NCBI GenBank assembly: GCA_027310925.1
Contig: DAICZX010000081.1
Coordinates: 1 to 12,634, forward strand
From: Candidatus Parcubacteria bacterium
Lineage (GTDB): Bacteria > Patescibacteriota > Minisyncoccia > Phycocordibacterales > Phycocordibacteraceae
Length of the DNA: 12,634 nucleotides
Reading direction: 5' to 3'
The notes beneath the pieces are model-generated. The model had not been told where the DNA came from, ran no database searches, and saw nothing but the letters and a program-made list of their open reading frames with translations. Positions 12,373 through 12,634 of the stretch are shown here, piece by piece (the first letter of the stretch is position 1; the number at the start of each line of letters is the position of its first letter). A program made the position numbers and the translations under genes.

Positions 12373-12634
12373 ACGTCACTCTGGATTCTTCATGGAAGAA
12401 ACGGCTTGCGGGCGAATTCTCGCAGTCGTATTTTGCGGAATTGGTCGCGTTTGTGAAGAGTGAATATAAAAATGAGGTGGTATATCCGCCGCCTAAGTAC
12501 ATTTTTCGCGCATTTGATATTTGCCCATTCGAGAAGGTAAAGGTTGTAATTCTAGGACAAGATCCATATCATGGTGCGAAACAGGCGAATGGTCTTTGTT
12601 TCGCGGTGAGTGAAGACGTCGCGCTTCCGCCATC
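12369..12634 (+). CDS. ung: Uracil-DNA glycosylase, family 1 (3' end outside window)
   Basis: Ung removes uracil from DNA to begin base-excision repair. The frame is open from ATG 12369 to the window edge, giving the first 88 residues plus two bases, out of an expected ~220. The N-terminus LDSSWKKRLAGEFSQSYF and VYPPPKYIFRAFDICPFEKV match the family. VVILGQDPYHGAKQANG contains the catalytic Asp in GQDPYHG, and the next motif GLCFAV corresponds to E. coli GLAFSV with the uracil-stacking Phe. The start is set by the ATGA overlap with the alkyltransferase and by the AAGGAG 4 bases upstream. Nothing in the visible part is damaged. Confidence 0.96.
   Translation, partial: MNVTLDSSWKKRLAGEFSQSYFAELVAFVKSEYKNEVVYPPPKYIFRAFDICPFEKVKVVILGQDPYHGAKQANGLCFAVSEDVALPP

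Overview
The window most likely comes from a Patescibacteria/CPR genome, Parcubacteria-like and perhaps close to the Kaiserbacteria group. This rests on family recognition, not on a database search. The clues are a leucyl-tRNA synthetase carrying a Nudix-type insertion, a lone sigma-region-4/HARE-type protein, a stand-alone VirB4-N-like membrane protein, several small membrane or envelope proteins of CPR type, and almost no Shine-Dalgarno sequences. TGA ends several genes (leuS, mnmA, ung's upstream neighbour), so this is standard code 11 and not the TGA=Gly code of SR1/Gracilibacteria. Base composition looks mid-40s % GC by eye. All recognised genes are on the + strand. I see no tRNA, rRNA, CRISPR array, IS element or phage gene.

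Layout. 1-174 is the tail of a membrane protein and 184-414 a small charged helical protein. 415-546 is a short non-coding gap with no convincing promoter or RNA. 547-1656 is the GTPase ychF. Its last codons hold a TTGTTT-N18-TATAAT promoter for a four-helix membrane protein (1683-2138). 2182-5019 is leuS, with about 150 extra residues forming a Nudix domain inside the CP1 editing domain and no leucine-specific domain before KMSKS. A strong extended -10 promoter at 5042-5070 drives a sigma-region-4 + HARE-HTH protein (5080-6156), which ends in a 19-bp terminator hairpin (6161-6204). A second extended -10 promoter abuts that hairpin and drives the rest of the window.

From 6225 to the right edge runs one tight array: a DUF8128/VirB4-N-like membrane protein, mltG, mnmA, a small anchored extracytoplasmic protein, an ATP-cone + Mrr-like nuclease, an anchored DUF7282-like protein, a CxxC/CxxC PD-(D/E)XK nuclease, a minimal MGMT-type alkyltransferase, and ung (cut by the window edge). 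Most junctions are ATGA or TAATG overlaps, which suggests one operon with coupled translation. Its right half groups three or four DNA-cleaving or DNA-repairing enzymes; its left half deals with the envelope and tRNA modification.

The best candidates for something little described are the Nudix-in-LeuRS architecture, the near-leaderless promoters (one fused to a terminator), the sigma4/HARE protein, and the nuclease/repair cluster that includes an ATP-cone-gated nuclease.
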